Assembly: GCA_918262735.1 (NCBI GenBank)
Contig: CAKJYJ010000002.1
Span: 62,001 to 126,000 of the forward strand
Reading direction: 5' to 3'
Source: Clostridiales bacterium
Lineage (GTDB): Bacteria; Bacillota; Clostridia; Christensenellales; UBA1242
Length of the DNA stretch: 64,000 bases
How positions within the stretch are numbered: position 1 is the stretch's first letter; the number at the start of each line of letters is the position of its first letter. Of the stretch, positions 17,821 to 28,056 are shown piece by piece. Under the pieces are notes generated by a model, which did not search any database, was not told the DNA's origin, and saw only the letters and a program-made list of their open reading frames with translations. The translations under genes and the position numbers were made by a program.

Positions 17821-18663
17821 ATGTTTCAAATAGTAAATAAAAAAATGTTAAACAACACGGTGTGTGAAATGGATGTACTTGCCCCAATGGTTGCAAAAAA
17901 AGCACGTGCGGGACAATTTATTATTTTAAGAGTTGATGAGGGCGGTGAAAGAATACCACTCACCGTTGCTGGCTGTGATGAGAATGAAGGGCTTGTTAAA
18001 ATTATATTTCAAATTGTTGGTTCCACAACTGAAAAGTTAAATCAAAAAAATGTTGGTGATTCTATTTCTGATTTTGTTGGGCCACTTGGTAATCCAACAG
18101 AAATTGAAAATGTTAAAAATGCTTGTGTTGTTGGTGGCGGTGTGGGGTGTGCAATTGCAATGCCAGTTGCAAGAGCTCTAAAAAATTCTGGTGCCAATGT
18201 TACATCAGTTATTGGCTTTAGGTCAAAAGATATTGTTATTTTAGAAGATGAATTCAAAGAAATATCCAATAATTTTTACTTGACCACAGACGACGGAACC
18301 TATGGAGAACAAGGTAATGTTTGTGTTCCTCTTGAGAGGTTGCTTGCCAGTGGAACTAAATTTGACAAAATATATGCTATTGGTCCACTTATAATGATGA
18401 AATTTGTTGTTGCAACGGCAAAAAAATATAATATTCCGTGTATTGTTTCAATGAATCCAATTATGATTGACGGGACCGGAATGTGTGGTTGCTGTCGGCT
18501 CTCGGTTAATGGAAAAATGAAATTTGCCTGTGTTGATGGTCCCGATTTTGATGGATACGGCGTTGATTTTGATGAGGCTATGTGGAGAAATAACATGTAT
18601 AAAGAATTTGAAGCTAAAAAAAGAGAAGAAACATGTAATCTCTTCAAAAAGGAGGTAAGGTAG
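17821..18663 (+). CDS. nfnA: NfnA, FAD/[2Fe-2S] subunit of NADH-dependent ferredoxin:NADP oxidoreductase
   Basis: 280 residues of the ferredoxin-NADP reductase fold also called sulfide dehydrogenase subunit beta. The FAD part (RVDEGGERIPLTVAG) lies near residue 40, the NAD-binding part (CVVGGGVGCAIAMPVARAL) near 103, and the Cys-rich [2Fe-2S] site MCGCC...FAC near 221-237. With NfnB it bifurcates electrons between NADPH, NAD and ferredoxin in anaerobes. A GGGAGG ribosome site precedes the ATG and nfnB follows after one base. Confidence 0.93.
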   Translation: MFQIVNKKMLNNTVCEMDVLAPMVAKKARAGQFIILRVDEGGERIPLTVAGCDENEGLVKIIFQIVGSTTEKLNQKNVGDSISDFVGPLGNPTEIENVKNACVVGGGVGCAIAMPVARALKNSGANVTSVIGFRSKDIVILEDEFKEISNNFYLTTDDGTYGEQGNVCVPLERLLASGTKFDKIYAIGPLIMMKFVVATAKKYNIPCIVSMNPIMIDGTGMCGCCRLSVNGKMKFACVDGPDFDGYGVDFDEAMWRNNMYKEFEAKKREETCNLFKKEVR

Positions 18664-18664
18664 T

Positions 18665-20092
18665 ATGCCTGAATTACCAAATTTACAAAATACAAAAACT
18701 CCAATGCCGGTTCAAGACCCGTCTGTTAGGGCTCATAATTTTAATGAAGTTGCAACTGGCTACACTGAAGAAATGGCAATTAATGAGGCAAAGAGGTGTC
18801 TTAATTGTAAACATATGCCATGCGTTGGCGGTTGCCCTGTTAAAGTATATATTCCCGAATTTATTGCAAAAGTAAGAGCTGGCGATTTTGATGGCGCCTA
18901 CGAAGTTATACAAAAGTCATCGCGCTTACCCGCCATTTGTGGAAGGGTCTGTCCACAAGAAACTCAATGCGAGTCTAAATGCGTTAGAGGTATTAAGGGC
19001 GAGCCTGTCGCAATTGGAAGGCTTGAGCGTTTTGTTGCAGATTATCATAATAAAAAGACTAATCAAGTGGTTAATGATATTCAGAAAAATGGGATTAAGG
19101 TTGCCATTGTCGGCTCTGGACCATCTGGGCTTGCTTGTGCTGGTGAACTGGCACAAAAGGGTTATGAAGTAACTGTGTTTGAAGCCTTGCATAAATTGGG
19201 AGGTGTTTTGGCTTATGGAATTCCAGAGTTTAGGCTTCCTAAAAAAATATTAGATTTAGAAATTAGTAACCTTAAAAATATGGGGGTTAAGTTTGAAACC
19301 AATGTTGTTATTGGAAGAACAATAACTGTTGACGAATTACTTGGTGGTGGTTATGGTGCTGTGTTTATTGGAACGGGTGCTGGGCTCCCACGGTTTATGG
19401 GAATTGATGGTGAAGGTCTAAATGGTGTTTATTCCGCAAATGAATTTTTAACTAGAAGTAATTTAATGCAAGCGTACGAAAACAATTCTGAAACACCAAT
19501 AATGAAGGGTGGAAATGTTGCCGTTGTTGGTGGTGGAAATGTTGCTATGGACGCTGCAAGAACTGCCCTTAGGCTTGGTGCAAATAAGGTGTATATTATA
19601 TATAGACGTTCAATGGATGAAATGCCGGCAAGAAAAGAAGAAATTGAGCATGCAATTGAAGAGGGTATTGAGTTCAAAATACTAACTAACCCAATTGAAG
19701 TTTTGGGTCACAAAAACGAAAACGATAAAAAAGACCCAAAAAATGGGTTTGTTAGGGCTATTCGTTGCATAAAAATGGAACTTGGTGAGCCAGACGAAAA
19801 CGGAAGAAGGCGACCTGTGGAAATTCCAAATAGTGAATTTGATATTGATGTTGATGTTGTTATAATGGCGATAGGAACATCTCCAAATCCGCTTATTAAA
19901 AACACAACGGGCGGGCTTGATGTTAACAAATATGGGTGTATTGTTGTTGACGAACAAACATTCAAAACATCAAAAGATTATGTTTATGCGGGCGGTGATG
20001 CTGTTACAGGTGCGGCAACGGTTATTTCAGCAATGGGTGCCGGAAAAACTGCTGGTAACGCAATTGATGAATTATTAAAAAATAACAAATAG
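18665..20092 (+). CDS. nfnB: NfnB, FAD/[4Fe-4S] subunit of NADH-dependent ferredoxin:NADP oxidoreductase
   Basis: 475 residues like the glutamate synthase small chain (GltD). The N-terminal iron-sulfur region carries CLNCKHMPCVGGCPV and ICGRVCPQETQCESKCVRG. The first dinucleotide fold is VAIVGSGPSGLACAGELA and the second VAVVGGGNVAMDAARTALRLG. Near the C-terminus is VYAGGDAVTGAATVISAMGAG. No glutamate synthase large subunit is present and nfnA is directly upstream, which favours NfnB over GltD. The start is fixed by GGAGGT eight bases before the ATG. Confidence 0.94.
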   Translation: MPELPNLQNTKTPMPVQDPSVRAHNFNEVATGYTEEMAINEAKRCLNCKHMPCVGGCPVKVYIPEFIAKVRAGDFDGAYEVIQKSSRLPAICGRVCPQETQCESKCVRGIKGEPVAIGRLERFVADYHNKKTNQVVNDIQKNGIKVAIVGSGPSGLACAGELAQKGYEVTVFEALHKLGGVLAYGIPEFRLPKKILDLEISNLKNMGVKFETNVVIGRTITVDELLGGGYGAVFIGTGAGLPRFMGIDGEGLNGVYSANEFLTRSNLMQAYENNSETPIMKGGNVAVVGGGNVAMDAARTALRLGANKVYIIYRRSMDEMPARKEEIEHAIEEGIEFKILTNPIEVLGHKNENDKKDPKNGFVRAIRCIKMELGEPDENGRRRPVEIPNSEFDIDVDVVIMAIGTSPNPLIKNTTGGLDVNKYGCIVVDEQTFKTSKDYVYAGGDAVTGAATVISAMGAGKTAGNAIDELLKNNK

Positions 20093-20120
20093 TATAATTA
20101 CCTAATCAAACACATACAAA

Positions 20121-20152
20121 AAAGGTGCAATGTTAAAATTGCACCCTTTTTA
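20121..20152 (+). terminator. Terminator of nfnAB
   Basis: AAAGGTGCAA (20121-20130), eight-base loop, TTGCACC plus CTTTTT (20139-20151), with one bulged C. Confidence 0.85.
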
Positions 20153-20198
20153 TATAAAAATTGTAAAAATTTGAGTTTTTTATTAAAAAATAAACTAA

Positions 20199-20642
20199 TT
20201 ATTTATAATAATGATAATTCACTAACAATTCCTCAAATACTGCAAGTTCTAATTTTGCTGCAGCTTCACTGTCTGATGAGTGGATAACATTTTCGGTTAC
20301 ACGTCTTTCAATTCCAAGACGTTTTGGAATATCGTACCTAATTGTTCCTTCGGCAGGGTTTTTGGTTGCTCCAGCTAATTTTCTAATTGTTTCAATTGCG
20401 TTTTCGCCAACAACCTTCATTCCATATGCTTTGTCGCTTGTTATGTATCTTTCTAGATTTGGGTAGTAATCTCTTCCAACGTGTTCGTGGTAGTGCTTTT
20501 TTGCTGTGAGTGGAGTATATTTAATATAACCCTCCAAAACGACTGAAATGTGGTGTTCTTGCAACCTTTGTTTAACCATCTGAATAACCTCGGGTTTATT
20601 TGCAAACTCGGGCTTTATCATTACATATGATGTTTCTAACAT
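20199..20642 (-). CDS. ndk: Nucleoside diphosphate kinase
   Basis: Transfers the gamma phosphate from ATP to other nucleoside diphosphates through a phospho-His. The 147-residue chain has the opening YVMIKPEFANKP, AGATKNPAEGTIRYD in the middle and the active-site segment ENVIHSSDSEAAAKLEL, with the catalytic His in NVIHSSDS. Length is standard. The insert HVGRDYYPNLERYITSDKAYGMKV is slightly unusual in that the common FY..L..FMTSGPV wording is altered, but its position is right. GGAG precedes the ATG. Confidence 0.93.
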   Translation of the reverse strand: MLETSYVMIKPEFANKPEVIQMVKQRLQEHHISVVLEGYIKYTPLTAKKHYHEHVGRDYYPNLERYITSDKAYGMKVVGENAIETIRKLAGATKNPAEGTIRYDIPKRLGIERRVTENVIHSSDSEAAAKLELAVFEELLVNYHYYK

Positions 20643-20742
20643 ATTTTTCTCCTCACAGATTTATTCTATCAATAAACTATAAATGTGTCAATAAAAATTA
20701 TTTAAGTTAAAACTATATTGCAAAGATGTTTTACGAAATAAA

Positions 20743-20764
20743 AAACACGGGCAATGCCGTGTTT
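20743..20764 (-). terminator. Terminator of greA
   Basis: AAACACGG (20743-20750) and CCGTGTTT (20757-20764) with a six-base loop; read on the minus strand it is followed by T. It lies between greA and ndk, so they are separate units. Confidence 0.85.
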
Positions 20765-20767
20765 GAT

Positions 20768-21238
20768 TTATGCTTTTATTTTAAGAATTTTTAAACTACA
20801 TTCGCCAACTGGTGTTTTAACAGAAACAACATCGCCTTTTTTCTTTCCAAGAAGGGCGCTGCCAACTGGGCTTTCATTTGATATTAAGCCATTAGCTGGG
20901 TCGCTTTCTGTGCTTCCAATAATTGTGTAATCAACCTCTTCATCAAAATCTTGATCATAAACGGTTACAGTGCAACCAATTGAAACTTTTGAAGTGTCGA
21001 TATTATCTTTATCAATAACAACGCAGGTTTTAAGCTTGGCTTCCATTTCGGCAATTTCTGCCTCAATTTTTCCTTGCTCTTCTTTTGCAGAATCGTATTC
21101 TGCATTTTCGGAAAGGTCGCCAAATTCTCTTGCAATGCCAATTTTTTTGGTGACTTCTGGGCGTTTAACGGTTCTGTAGTAGTTTAGTTTTTCTTCTAAT
21201 TGTTTTTTTCCTTCCTCTGTTAAATATATTGTTTGCAT
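20768..21238 (-). CDS. greA: Transcription elongation factor GreA
   Basis: Rescues backtracked RNA polymerase by stimulating transcript cleavage. The 156 residues have the N-terminal antiparallel coiled coil with the conserved acidic tip ([23 protein letters not shown] region, residues about 33-56) and the FKBP-like C-terminal domain ([14 protein letters not shown] strand, then [21 protein letters not shown]). A GGAGG ribosome site precedes the ATG. Normal length. Confidence 0.98.
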   Translation of the reverse strand: MQTIYLTEEGKKQLEEKLNYYRTVKRPEVTKKIGIAREFGDLSENAEYDSAKEEQGKIEAEIAEMEAKLKTCVVIDKDNIDTSKVSIGCTVTVYDQDFDEEVDYTIIGSTESDPANGLISNESPVGSALLGKKKGDVVSVKTPVGECSLKILKIKA

Positions 21239-21478
21239 ATTGCCTCCTTAAATAAGTTAAAATAAAAAAAATATGCGATATGTCGCAGAAATCTTGTCTT
21301 TTATTATTTAACCCGCACATATTAACATTTTAATTAAAATTTGTCAACACTTTTTAATAAAAAACAAGAATTATAATAGTTATATTTGATATGTTAGTAA
21401 TTTATGCATCATTGTTTAATAATGTTACAAAGCATAAATTTAGTAAAATGAAACACAATAAACAAAAAGGGAATAACG

Positions 21479-21751
21479 ATGTTAAATTTAATTGCAATTT
21501 TAATATTAATAATTGGAGGGCTTAATTGGGCGAGCGTTGGCTTTTTGCAGTATGATTATATCGCTGGCTTTTTTGGCACGCAAGCCAGCATATTCTCTAG
21601 GCTATTGTATATTATCATTGGTGTTGCAACGCTATATTTTATTTTTATGATATTTAAATATAGAGGTAACGTTAAAATTATTGATAGAAAGAAAAAAGAC
21701 GCGCCACGATATATTTATACCGAAGATAACAATCATGACATGCTTGGCTAA
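21479..21751 (+). CDS. DUF378 family small membrane protein
   Basis: A 90-residue protein with two membrane helices (about 3-25 and 40-62) joined by GFLQYDYIAGFFG. The ILIIGGLNWASVGFL start and SRLLYIIIGVATLYF second helix match DUF378. The tail is basic then acidic. The family has no established function. Ribosome site AAAGGGA. Confidence 0.85.
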   Translation: MLNLIAILILIIGGLNWASVGFLQYDYIAGFFGTQASIFSRLLYIIIGVATLYFIFMIFKYRGNVKIIDRKKKDAPRYIYTEDNNHDMLG

Positions 21752-21831
21752 AATTTATAATAATGAATTAATTACAATATTATTATAAATTAAATTCATA
21801 ATAATAAATTAATCGTTATGTAAATGGGTTG

Positions 21832-22641
21832 TTAAAAATCTATGTATTCTTGATTTTTCTCTATGGGTTGTGTGTCCTGCAAATTTTCACACGTTTCTTC
21901 TGGTGTTTTAAGTGTGTGGTTTTTAACATAGTCTATATCTATCTCAGAATACTTCCTTAAAATATTGAACTTATACGAATAAAAATCGTTTTCACCTAGA
22001 ATTAAATTATCAACAAGCACACAAGAGAATGAATTCAAGATGGTTGTTAATTTTTCAAATATTTGGTAATCAGATGCCGAAGGCTTTGCATTATGTTCTG
22101 GGTGGGTGTGTGCAAACATAATAAAACCAGTTTGATGAGAAACAATAAAGTCGGTTATTTCTTTTGTGTCTATATCAATATATGAATGGCTTGTACCTTT
22201 AAACAGTTTGTAATTTTTAACAGAATAGTTTTTGCCAAGATGAATAACAATAAATTGCTCATTTCTAGATGGTGGCATAACACTTGTTATAAAATTAATT
22301 ATTGTTCCTAAATTTATCAGACGTACATTTTTTGATATCTTAGATTTTTTGCGCAAAAATTCAGATGCTCCAACGGTGGTTAAGAAGTCGGCAGTTTTAT
22401 CGCCAATGCCGGCAACTTGTTTTAATTCTGTTGCGGTGGCGCTCAAAACTCCATCTAAAGTCATAAACTCATCAAGTAATGCGTGGGCCAAAGGATTGGT
22501 GTCGGCTCGAGGAATAACAAAGGTAAGCAAGTATTCTAAATAGTTAATTTCGCTTTGATTATATATTCCATCTCTTAATATTTTTTCTCTTAATCTTTGT
22601 CTGTGACCAGCATGAATATTATCTTTTATTTTCATATCCAA
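21832..22641 (-). CDS. radC: RadC/JAB-domain protein
   Basis: 269 residues. The N-terminal helix-hairpin-helix region (HAGHRQRLREKIL, then QVAGIGDKTADFL) is followed by the JAB/MPN metalloprotease-like fold with the JAMM signature HTHPEHNAKPSASD near residue 178-191. RadC is widespread and was named for DNA repair, but that role is not firmly established. An extra C-terminal acidic tail of about 40 residues extends past the fold. No ribosome site is strong. Confidence 0.88.
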   Translation of the reverse strand: MDMKIKDNIHAGHRQRLREKILRDGIYNQSEINYLEYLLTFVIPRADTNPLAHALLDEFMTLDGVLSATATELKQVAGIGDKTADFLTTVGASEFLRKKSKISKNVRLINLGTIINFITSVMPPSRNEQFIVIHLGKNYSVKNYKLFKGTSHSYIDIDTKEITDFIVSHQTGFIMFAHTHPEHNAKPSASDYQIFEKLTTILNSFSCVLVDNLILGENDFYSYKFNILRKYSEIDIDYVKNHTLKTPEETCENLQDTQPIEKNQEYIDF

Positions 22642-22718
22642 ATTATATCACAAATTATTTATGACTTACTAATAAATTAAAACATTTTTGCGTAAAATGT
22701 TATATAAAAGGATTAACT

Positions 22719-24125
22719 TTGAAAAAGATACAACCAAAAACAAAGATTAGTTATGGCATTGGAAATTTAGGCTATGGAACAATATCGCAAACCATGTCTA
22801 ATTTTATTATGTTTTTTGGAACAAGCGTGCTTGGTGTGCCAGGAACGCTTGTTGGCATTGCAATAGCTGTTTCTGCATTTTGGGATGGTCTTAGTGATCC
22901 AATAATTGGTTACATTTCAGACAGACACCAAAGCCGGCTGTTTGGTAGAAGGCTTGGATTTATGCTTGTTGCGACCTTTGGAATGGCGGTTTTTAACATT
23001 CTTTTATGGAGCATACCGGGTTCGCTTTCAACCGGATTTAAGTTTGTTTGGCTTTTAGTTTGTTTAATTGCAATAGAAACCTTTAACACATTCTTTGCGA
23101 CGCCATATGTTGCACTTGGAATTGATATTGCCCCAGACTATAATGACCAGAGCAGTATTCAAGGTTACAAAACGGTGTTTTTTATTATTGGAATGGTGTT
23201 ACCAACAATTTTAATGATGATTATTATGCCGCATCAAACACAAACGGCACAACTTGCTCAAATTGGTTATATAAATATATCGTATATCACCAGTGCCCTT
23301 TGCATTGCGTGTGGAACTATATGTATTGTTGGAACAATTAAACGTGTTGAAGAAATGAATGATAATACAATAAGAAAAAAAGAAGACAATGCATTTTTCA
23401 AAATCTTTTATAATTTTTTTAAAACACTAAAACATAAGGATTTTAGTCCCATTATATGTGGATATTCAATAGCACTTATTGCTGCTGCTTTTTTGATGAG
23501 TGTGGGAATGCATCTGTTTACATATTCTTTTCACTTTTCTTCTTTTCAAATATCGCTTCTTATGAGTTTTTTATTTGTTGGTGCAATTATAGGTCAACCA
23601 TTTTGGATTTATTTAAGCAAGAGAATAGATAAAAAGCCGGCACTAAACGTTGCTTTGTTTATGATTCTTATTGGGATTTTTTTTGTTGGAGTAATTTTTA
23701 GTTTTAGGTTGTTTATACCTATTAGTCTTAATTTCTATTTAATTCTCCCAAGCATTTTATTTTGCGGGTTTGGCACAGGTGCTTTGTATAGCCTGCCAAT
23801 TTCAATGTACGCAGACGTTGTGACATTAGAGGGGCTAAAGAGTAAACAAAACAAAACGGCAACATATAGCGGATATATGACATTCGCATATAACATTGCA
23901 AATTCAATTGCCCTTTTAATTATTGGTGTTCTTCTTGATTTAATTAAGTTTAATCCTAAAGAACCCGTGCAGGCACTTAAGGTTCAAAATGCACTTGGTG
24001 TTATTGTGATACTGGGATGTGCAGTATCCATTGGACTATCGGTGATTATTTTTAGCAAATACAAACTCACTCGTTCTGAAATATTAAAACAACAAATGTT
24101 GGCAAAAAAACAAAAAAATAGTTAG
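22719..24125 (+). CDS. GPH-family (MelB-like) sugar:cation symporter
   Basis: 468-residue major facilitator protein with about twelve membrane helices. The opening KISYGIGNLGYGTISQTMSN and FWDGLSDPIIGYISDRHQSR are signatures of the glycoside-pentoside-hexuronide cation symporters; the second half has the matching ADVVTLEGLKSKQNKTATYSG. It should import an oligosaccharide or related solute with Na or H. Translation starts at TTG 22719, set by AAAGGA six bases upstream; no ATG fits. No sugar hydrolase is beside it, so the substrate is open. Confidence 0.9.
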   Translation: MKKIQPKTKISYGIGNLGYGTISQTMSNFIMFFGTSVLGVPGTLVGIAIAVSAFWDGLSDPIIGYISDRHQSRLFGRRLGFMLVATFGMAVFNILLWSIPGSLSTGFKFVWLLVCLIAIETFNTFFATPYVALGIDIAPDYNDQSSIQGYKTVFFIIGMVLPTILMMIIMPHQTQTAQLAQIGYINISYITSALCIACGTICIVGTIKRVEEMNDNTIRKKEDNAFFKIFYNFFKTLKHKDFSPIICGYSIALIAAAFLMSVGMHLFTYSFHFSSFQISLLMSFLFVGAIIGQPFWIYLSKRIDKKPALNVALFMILIGIFFVGVIFSFRLFIPISLNFYLILPSILFCGFGTGALYSLPISMYADVVTLEGLKSKQNKTATYSGYMTFAYNIANSIALLIIGVLLDLIKFNPKEPVQALKVQNALGVIVILGCAVSIGLSVIIFSKYKLTRSEILKQQMLAKKQKNS

Positions 24126-24206
24126 CCATCTTACAAGCTTCAAAAAATAATACAAAAGCGATAGACAAATGAATAAATTTACCATGTTTGAAACTCTCGA
24201 TATTTG

Positions 24207-24235
24207 TTGTTAATAATCTGTTTTTATGTTATAAT
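24207..24235 (+). promoter_or_regulatory. Promoter of the large lipoprotein gene
   Basis: TTGTTA (24207-24212), 17-base spacer, TATAAT (24230-24235) with an extended TG one base upstream of the -10. Confidence 0.7.
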
Positions 24236-24268
24236 AATGACTGTATTTAATATTCATAAAGGATAATA

Positions 24269-24306
24269 ATGTTTGATAAATTCAAACACACCATTTAGGT
24301 TTGAAT
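24269..24306 (+). promoter_or_regulatory. Possible leader peptide and hairpin before the lipoprotein gene
   Basis: A nine-codon frame (24269-24298, MFDKFKHTI then TAG) has its own AAAGGA ribosome site at 24258. It overlaps a perfect 8-base-pair stem, ATTCAAAC (24280-24287) with GTTTGAAT (24299-24306). The lipoprotein ribosome site starts two bases later. Ribosomes on the small frame would open the stem. Control of the lipoprotein by this leader is inferred. Confidence 0.4.
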
Positions 24307-24319
24307 CAAAGGAGAAATG

Positions 24320-27300
24320 ATGAAAAGAAAATTACTTTTTTTGTTGATATTATTCTTTTTAATTATGCCACTTAATATAATTTTTGTGGCTTGTGACGCT
24401 GGTGGAGGCACGCCAGAGCCGGTTGACCCTAGAATTCAACTTACGAGAAATAGAATTCAATATTCAGGAGGAACTTGTTATTACACAGGGCAAGAGCAAA
24501 CCCTTGACTTAGATAGGTTAACAATTCAATGTAATGGGAACAAAGTTGCAAATGTTTTTTTTACATTTGAATACAGGAATAATATTAATGTTGGTACTGC
24601 TGTGTTAATTATAACATGTAAAGACAGCAACCCCACATTTAAGGGTACCTGCGAATTTTCATTTAATATTGCGGCATCTACAACAACAGTATCCACATTA
24701 CAAGACTTAAAAGATAAAATAAACAACACCAATTATCGTGGAGTCACTCTTAATACATCATTAACCATTGAAAGAGATGACAGTTTAACCATTTCTGAAA
24801 GCCCAATTCTAATTATTTCAGATGGTGCCAAATTAATTAATAATGGTACAATCACCATCAACGGTTCCACATTCGTTCGAAGTGGATGCCAGATTATCAA
24901 TAATGGCACAATTATCAACAATGCAAACTTAGAGATAGCACGGAATGGCGTGTTTTATGCAGGCACATATAATGGCTCTGGCACGGTGTCTAATGAGGGC
25001 ACGGTATATTCAGATGGTGTTAGAATTAGTAATTTAACAAATAATGAAAGTGGACGAGATTATGTTCGTGAAGACCTTGCCAATGCCACAATAACATTAG
25101 AAAATATGACAGATGGTAAGGTGGAGTATATATACAACACTAGTAAATTTACAACAACCATTTACGTAAATGGTGTTGTTTTTGAGGATGGGCAATATGA
25201 TTTTGGTAATTACACAATGCCAACATCAAACGCAGTTCTAACACTGCAAGCAGACTACGACAATTATAAAAGCCAAAAGTTTTGTGGCACAAGGGAATTT
25301 ACATATGAGATAGTTAAGGGGATTGCACAAATATCGTCATATTCGGAGTTAATCAGCGCGCAGGCATCTGGGCGATATGACAGGTTTAATGGTGCAACTA
25401 ATTCTCAAATTACCATTACCGCCGGCAATACGTTTACACTTGCTGATGATGAACAATTAAATGTTGGAACTATATATGTGAATGGCACACTTATTAACAA
25501 TGGGGCAATAACCCTTACAACAAGATTAGAAAATAGAAATGTTATTACCAACAATGGAGATATTCAAACGCCATTGCTTGATTGTGCATTGGGCACAACA
25601 TTCACAAATGGTCAAGACGCAACACTCATTATGTCTAATTCGTTTATATTAAAAGGTAATTTTACGAACAATGGCACGACCACAACGGCAGGGCTCACTT
25701 ACAATTCATATAATGATAACGGCAGTATGAGTATTGTTAACGCAGGCACTTTAGCAATTAATGGAAATTTTACTGCACACAAATTAAATATTAATAATTC
25801 TGGCACAATTACACACTCTGGCACATCATATTTGTATACAGAGTATTCAACTTTTACCAACACGGGAACATTCACCAACAACGGCACTATATATGGTTAT
25901 TCTGACAATATTTTAACAGGTGTTAATGGTGTTGTGTATCGTAAGTATTTAACAACAGACCACAATGAATACTCTGACAACACAGATAAATATGCTTATG
26001 TAGCATTGGACGAAAATGAATTTTTCTATTCTGGTGACAATAACATACCAAACATTATTGTCACAAGTGTAACATCTGGCACAGAGAGTTCATTTACATT
26101 GTATCCAAAAATAAATGGAAATACGACAGAAATTATGTATTTATATAACAATGACTCATTCACAGGCTCTCGCAGAACAGATTACTCACTCGCCATTACC
26201 TACACTAACGCAGATTTACCATATGCGGGCGACGGGTTACTAGCAAGCGCGGGCAGTTTGCAAGTAAAATTCAAATCTGCTGATAATAATATTGAGTTTG
26301 TAACAAAGCCAGAAGACAGAGTAACAAGATTGGTTTTAGAGTATACCGTTGAACGTGTACAAAAAACTATAAATAGCAGTAGTGTTCTTATTAGTATGCT
26401 TACCGATGGCACGGGAACATTGTACCAAGGCAATTATTATGCCATGACACTCTCACAAAACATCACATTAACAATGTACAGTAACACTAAGCTTATTATT
26501 CAACCACATTGCACATTATATCTTGGTAGCCACATATTAACTTATCAAAATAGAAGCTCTGGTGCCAATGCCTATATTGAAAATAACGGCAAAATAGAGG
26601 GAACTGGTTCATCAATATTGTGCCTATCACCTTATGGGTCATCAGATACAAAAACATTAATTTCCAATAGTGGTGAAATAGTGGATGTAGGCAAAATAAT
26701 GCTGGAGCCTGTTTATACACGTCTAATAAACTATACAGATAATGGCATAAAAAAAGTAAACAATACTCAAAATACAAAAATATACAACTTTAATAGTGTG
26801 GAATATACATCAGCAACTCTCTTTTGGGGTTTCCATGATACTACCGATACTATTGGCACCAATACGGGCGTTGATATATATACACGAACCAGTTTAAACA
26901 AACTACGCGATGATGGGGTGCTTACTTTACAGTACTCATCAACACCATACGATGGAAACATGAAAACGCCGGCAGTTTACTTAAATGGTGCGCTTATTGA
27001 CATAACGGTATTTAGCACACCACAATATACCAACAACTTAAATGCAAGTCATGCAGATTTGGCGAGTGTTAGTTTAGGTGTGATTGATGAATACAACACA
27101 TTATATGTTGGTTCAACCACGCTTACATTTGCTATAGAGCAGATTGAACAAACAATTATTGGATTAAATCAGTCTATGATAAATAGCGGAAATTATTCTA
27201 AACTAATACTTACACAAAACATCACACTTTCAGAAAATGTTTCTCTTGGTAATTATCCGATAGTAATAGATATGGGCACATACGATTTTGTAAATTCGGG

Positions 27301-27991
27301 TTCAAACAATTACAGGGTTACATGCACCAGTACTAGTGAAATTTGGGTGTCTGTAAATAGTGCGGATAGGTACGGAAAATATGGCGCGGTTGCCGACAAA
27401 ATAACATTTGTAAATAATATCACCGACACATCACTTCAATATATTAGAATGAGATATGATTATGCTAGTTTTGGCAATGCAAATGACCCAAATAAAATAT
27501 TTAATTACGCTCACTATAACACTCTAACGATTGATTACAATGGATACAATTTTGCAGGACAGACAAATGTAAGTTTTCAAGCAGAAGACTCCGAACAAGT
27601 GTTTACATTAATTTTAACAAGCAGTGGTTCTCGCTCCGCACTGGGCACGGCTGGTGCAAACAATTATTCTTTAATTATTAGCAATCCGATGAGCGCAGGT
27701 GTGTATAATATAACGATGTCTAATTTAACGGTGTATGGTTGTAGTGCACCATACAACCCATCATATAGCGGAATTACCATAAGTGCGAACGACACAGTAT
27801 TCGATGCATCTGGCAACACAGATAATAATTATGGTTATGGATTTAGATTATGGGGAAGCCCAACCATTTATGGCTTCCAAAACGCCACGACGATTACAAA
27901 TGGGACAAAATTAACCGTGAGAATCAATAGTGCAAGTAGTGTAAAAAATAAAGCCGGGTGGTCTGATGGAATATATATACAACACAGCTAG
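24320..27991 (+). CDS. Large cell-surface lipoprotein, 1223 aa
   Basis: The start is taken as ATG 24320, five bases after GGAG; ATG 24317 is also in frame but only two bases from that site. A lipoprotein signal peptide ends F-V-A-C with the lipidated Cys at residue 25, then a Gly/Pro-rich linker. The rest is a Thr/Asn/Ser/Tyr-rich beta chain with many short repeats of the type TNNGTI, NNGTITING, ITNNGDI and NAGTLAING, as in beta-solenoid surface proteins, and blocks like YSGDNNIPNIIVTSV. No enzyme motif. Likely a surface-exposed, lipid-anchored adhesin or structural protein. Confidence 0.85.
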   Translation: MKRKLLFLLILFFLIMPLNIIFVACDAGGGTPEPVDPRIQLTRNRIQYSGGTCYYTGQEQTLDLDRLTIQCNGNKVANVFFTFEYRNNINVGTAVLIITCKDSNPTFKGTCEFSFNIAASTTTVSTLQDLKDKINNTNYRGVTLNTSLTIERDDSLTISESPILIISDGAKLINNGTITINGSTFVRSGCQIINNGTIINNANLEIARNGVFYAGTYNGSGTVSNEGTVYSDGVRISNLTNNESGRDYVREDLANATITLENMTDGKVEYIYNTSKFTTTIYVNGVVFEDGQYDFGNYTMPTSNAVLTLQADYDNYKSQKFCGTREFTYEIVKGIAQISSYSELISAQASGRYDRFNGATNSQITITAGNTFTLADDEQLNVGTIYVNGTLINNGAITLTTRLENRNVITNNGDIQTPLLDCALGTTFTNGQDATLIMSNSFILKGNFTNNGTTTTAGLTYNSYNDNGSMSIVNAGTLAINGNFTAHKLNINNSGTITHSGTSYLYTEYSTFTNTGTFTNNGTIYGYSDNILTGVNGVVYRKYLTTDHNEYSDNTDKYAYVALDENEFFYSGDNNIPNIIVTSVTSGTESSFTLYPKINGNTTEIMYLYNNDSFTGSRRTDYSLAITYTNADLPYAGDGLLASAGSLQVKFKSADNNIEFVTKPEDRVTRLVLEYTVERVQKTINSSSVLISMLTDGTGTLYQGNYYAMTLSQNITLTMYSNTKLIIQPHCTLYLGSHILTYQNRSSGANAYIENNGKIEGTGSSILCLSPYGSSDTKTLISNSGEIVDVGKIMLEPVYTRLINYTDNGIKKVNNTQNTKIYNFNSVEYTSATLFWGFHDTTDTIGTNTGVDIYTRTSLNKLRDDGVLTLQYSSTPYDGNMKTPAVYLNGALIDITVFSTPQYTNNLNASHADLASVSLGVIDEYNTLYVGSTTLTFAIEQIEQTIIGLNQSMINSGNYSKLILTQNITLSENVSLGNYPIVIDMGTYDFVNSGSNNYRVTCTSTSEIWVSVNSADRYGKYGAVADKITFVNNITDTSLQYIRMRYDYASFGNANDPNKIFNYAHYNTLTIDYNGYNFAGQTNVSFQAEDSEQVFTLILTSSGSRSALGTAGANNYSLIISNPMSAGVYNITMSNLTVYGCSAPYNPSYSGITISANDTVFDASGNTDNNYGYGFRLWGSPTIYGFQNATTITNGTKLTVRINSASSVKNKAGWSDGIYIQHS

Positions 27992-28004
27992 TAATTAAGT
28001 GTTT

Positions 28005-28032
28005 AAAGCCTCATGAAAACATGGGGCTTTTT
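28005..28032 (+). terminator. Terminator of the large lipoprotein gene
   Basis: AAAGCCTCATG (28005-28015), four-base loop, CATGGGGCTTT (28020-28030), T run. Confidence 0.88.
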
Positions 28033-28056
28033 AATGTTGTGGGAGAAAATTGTATA

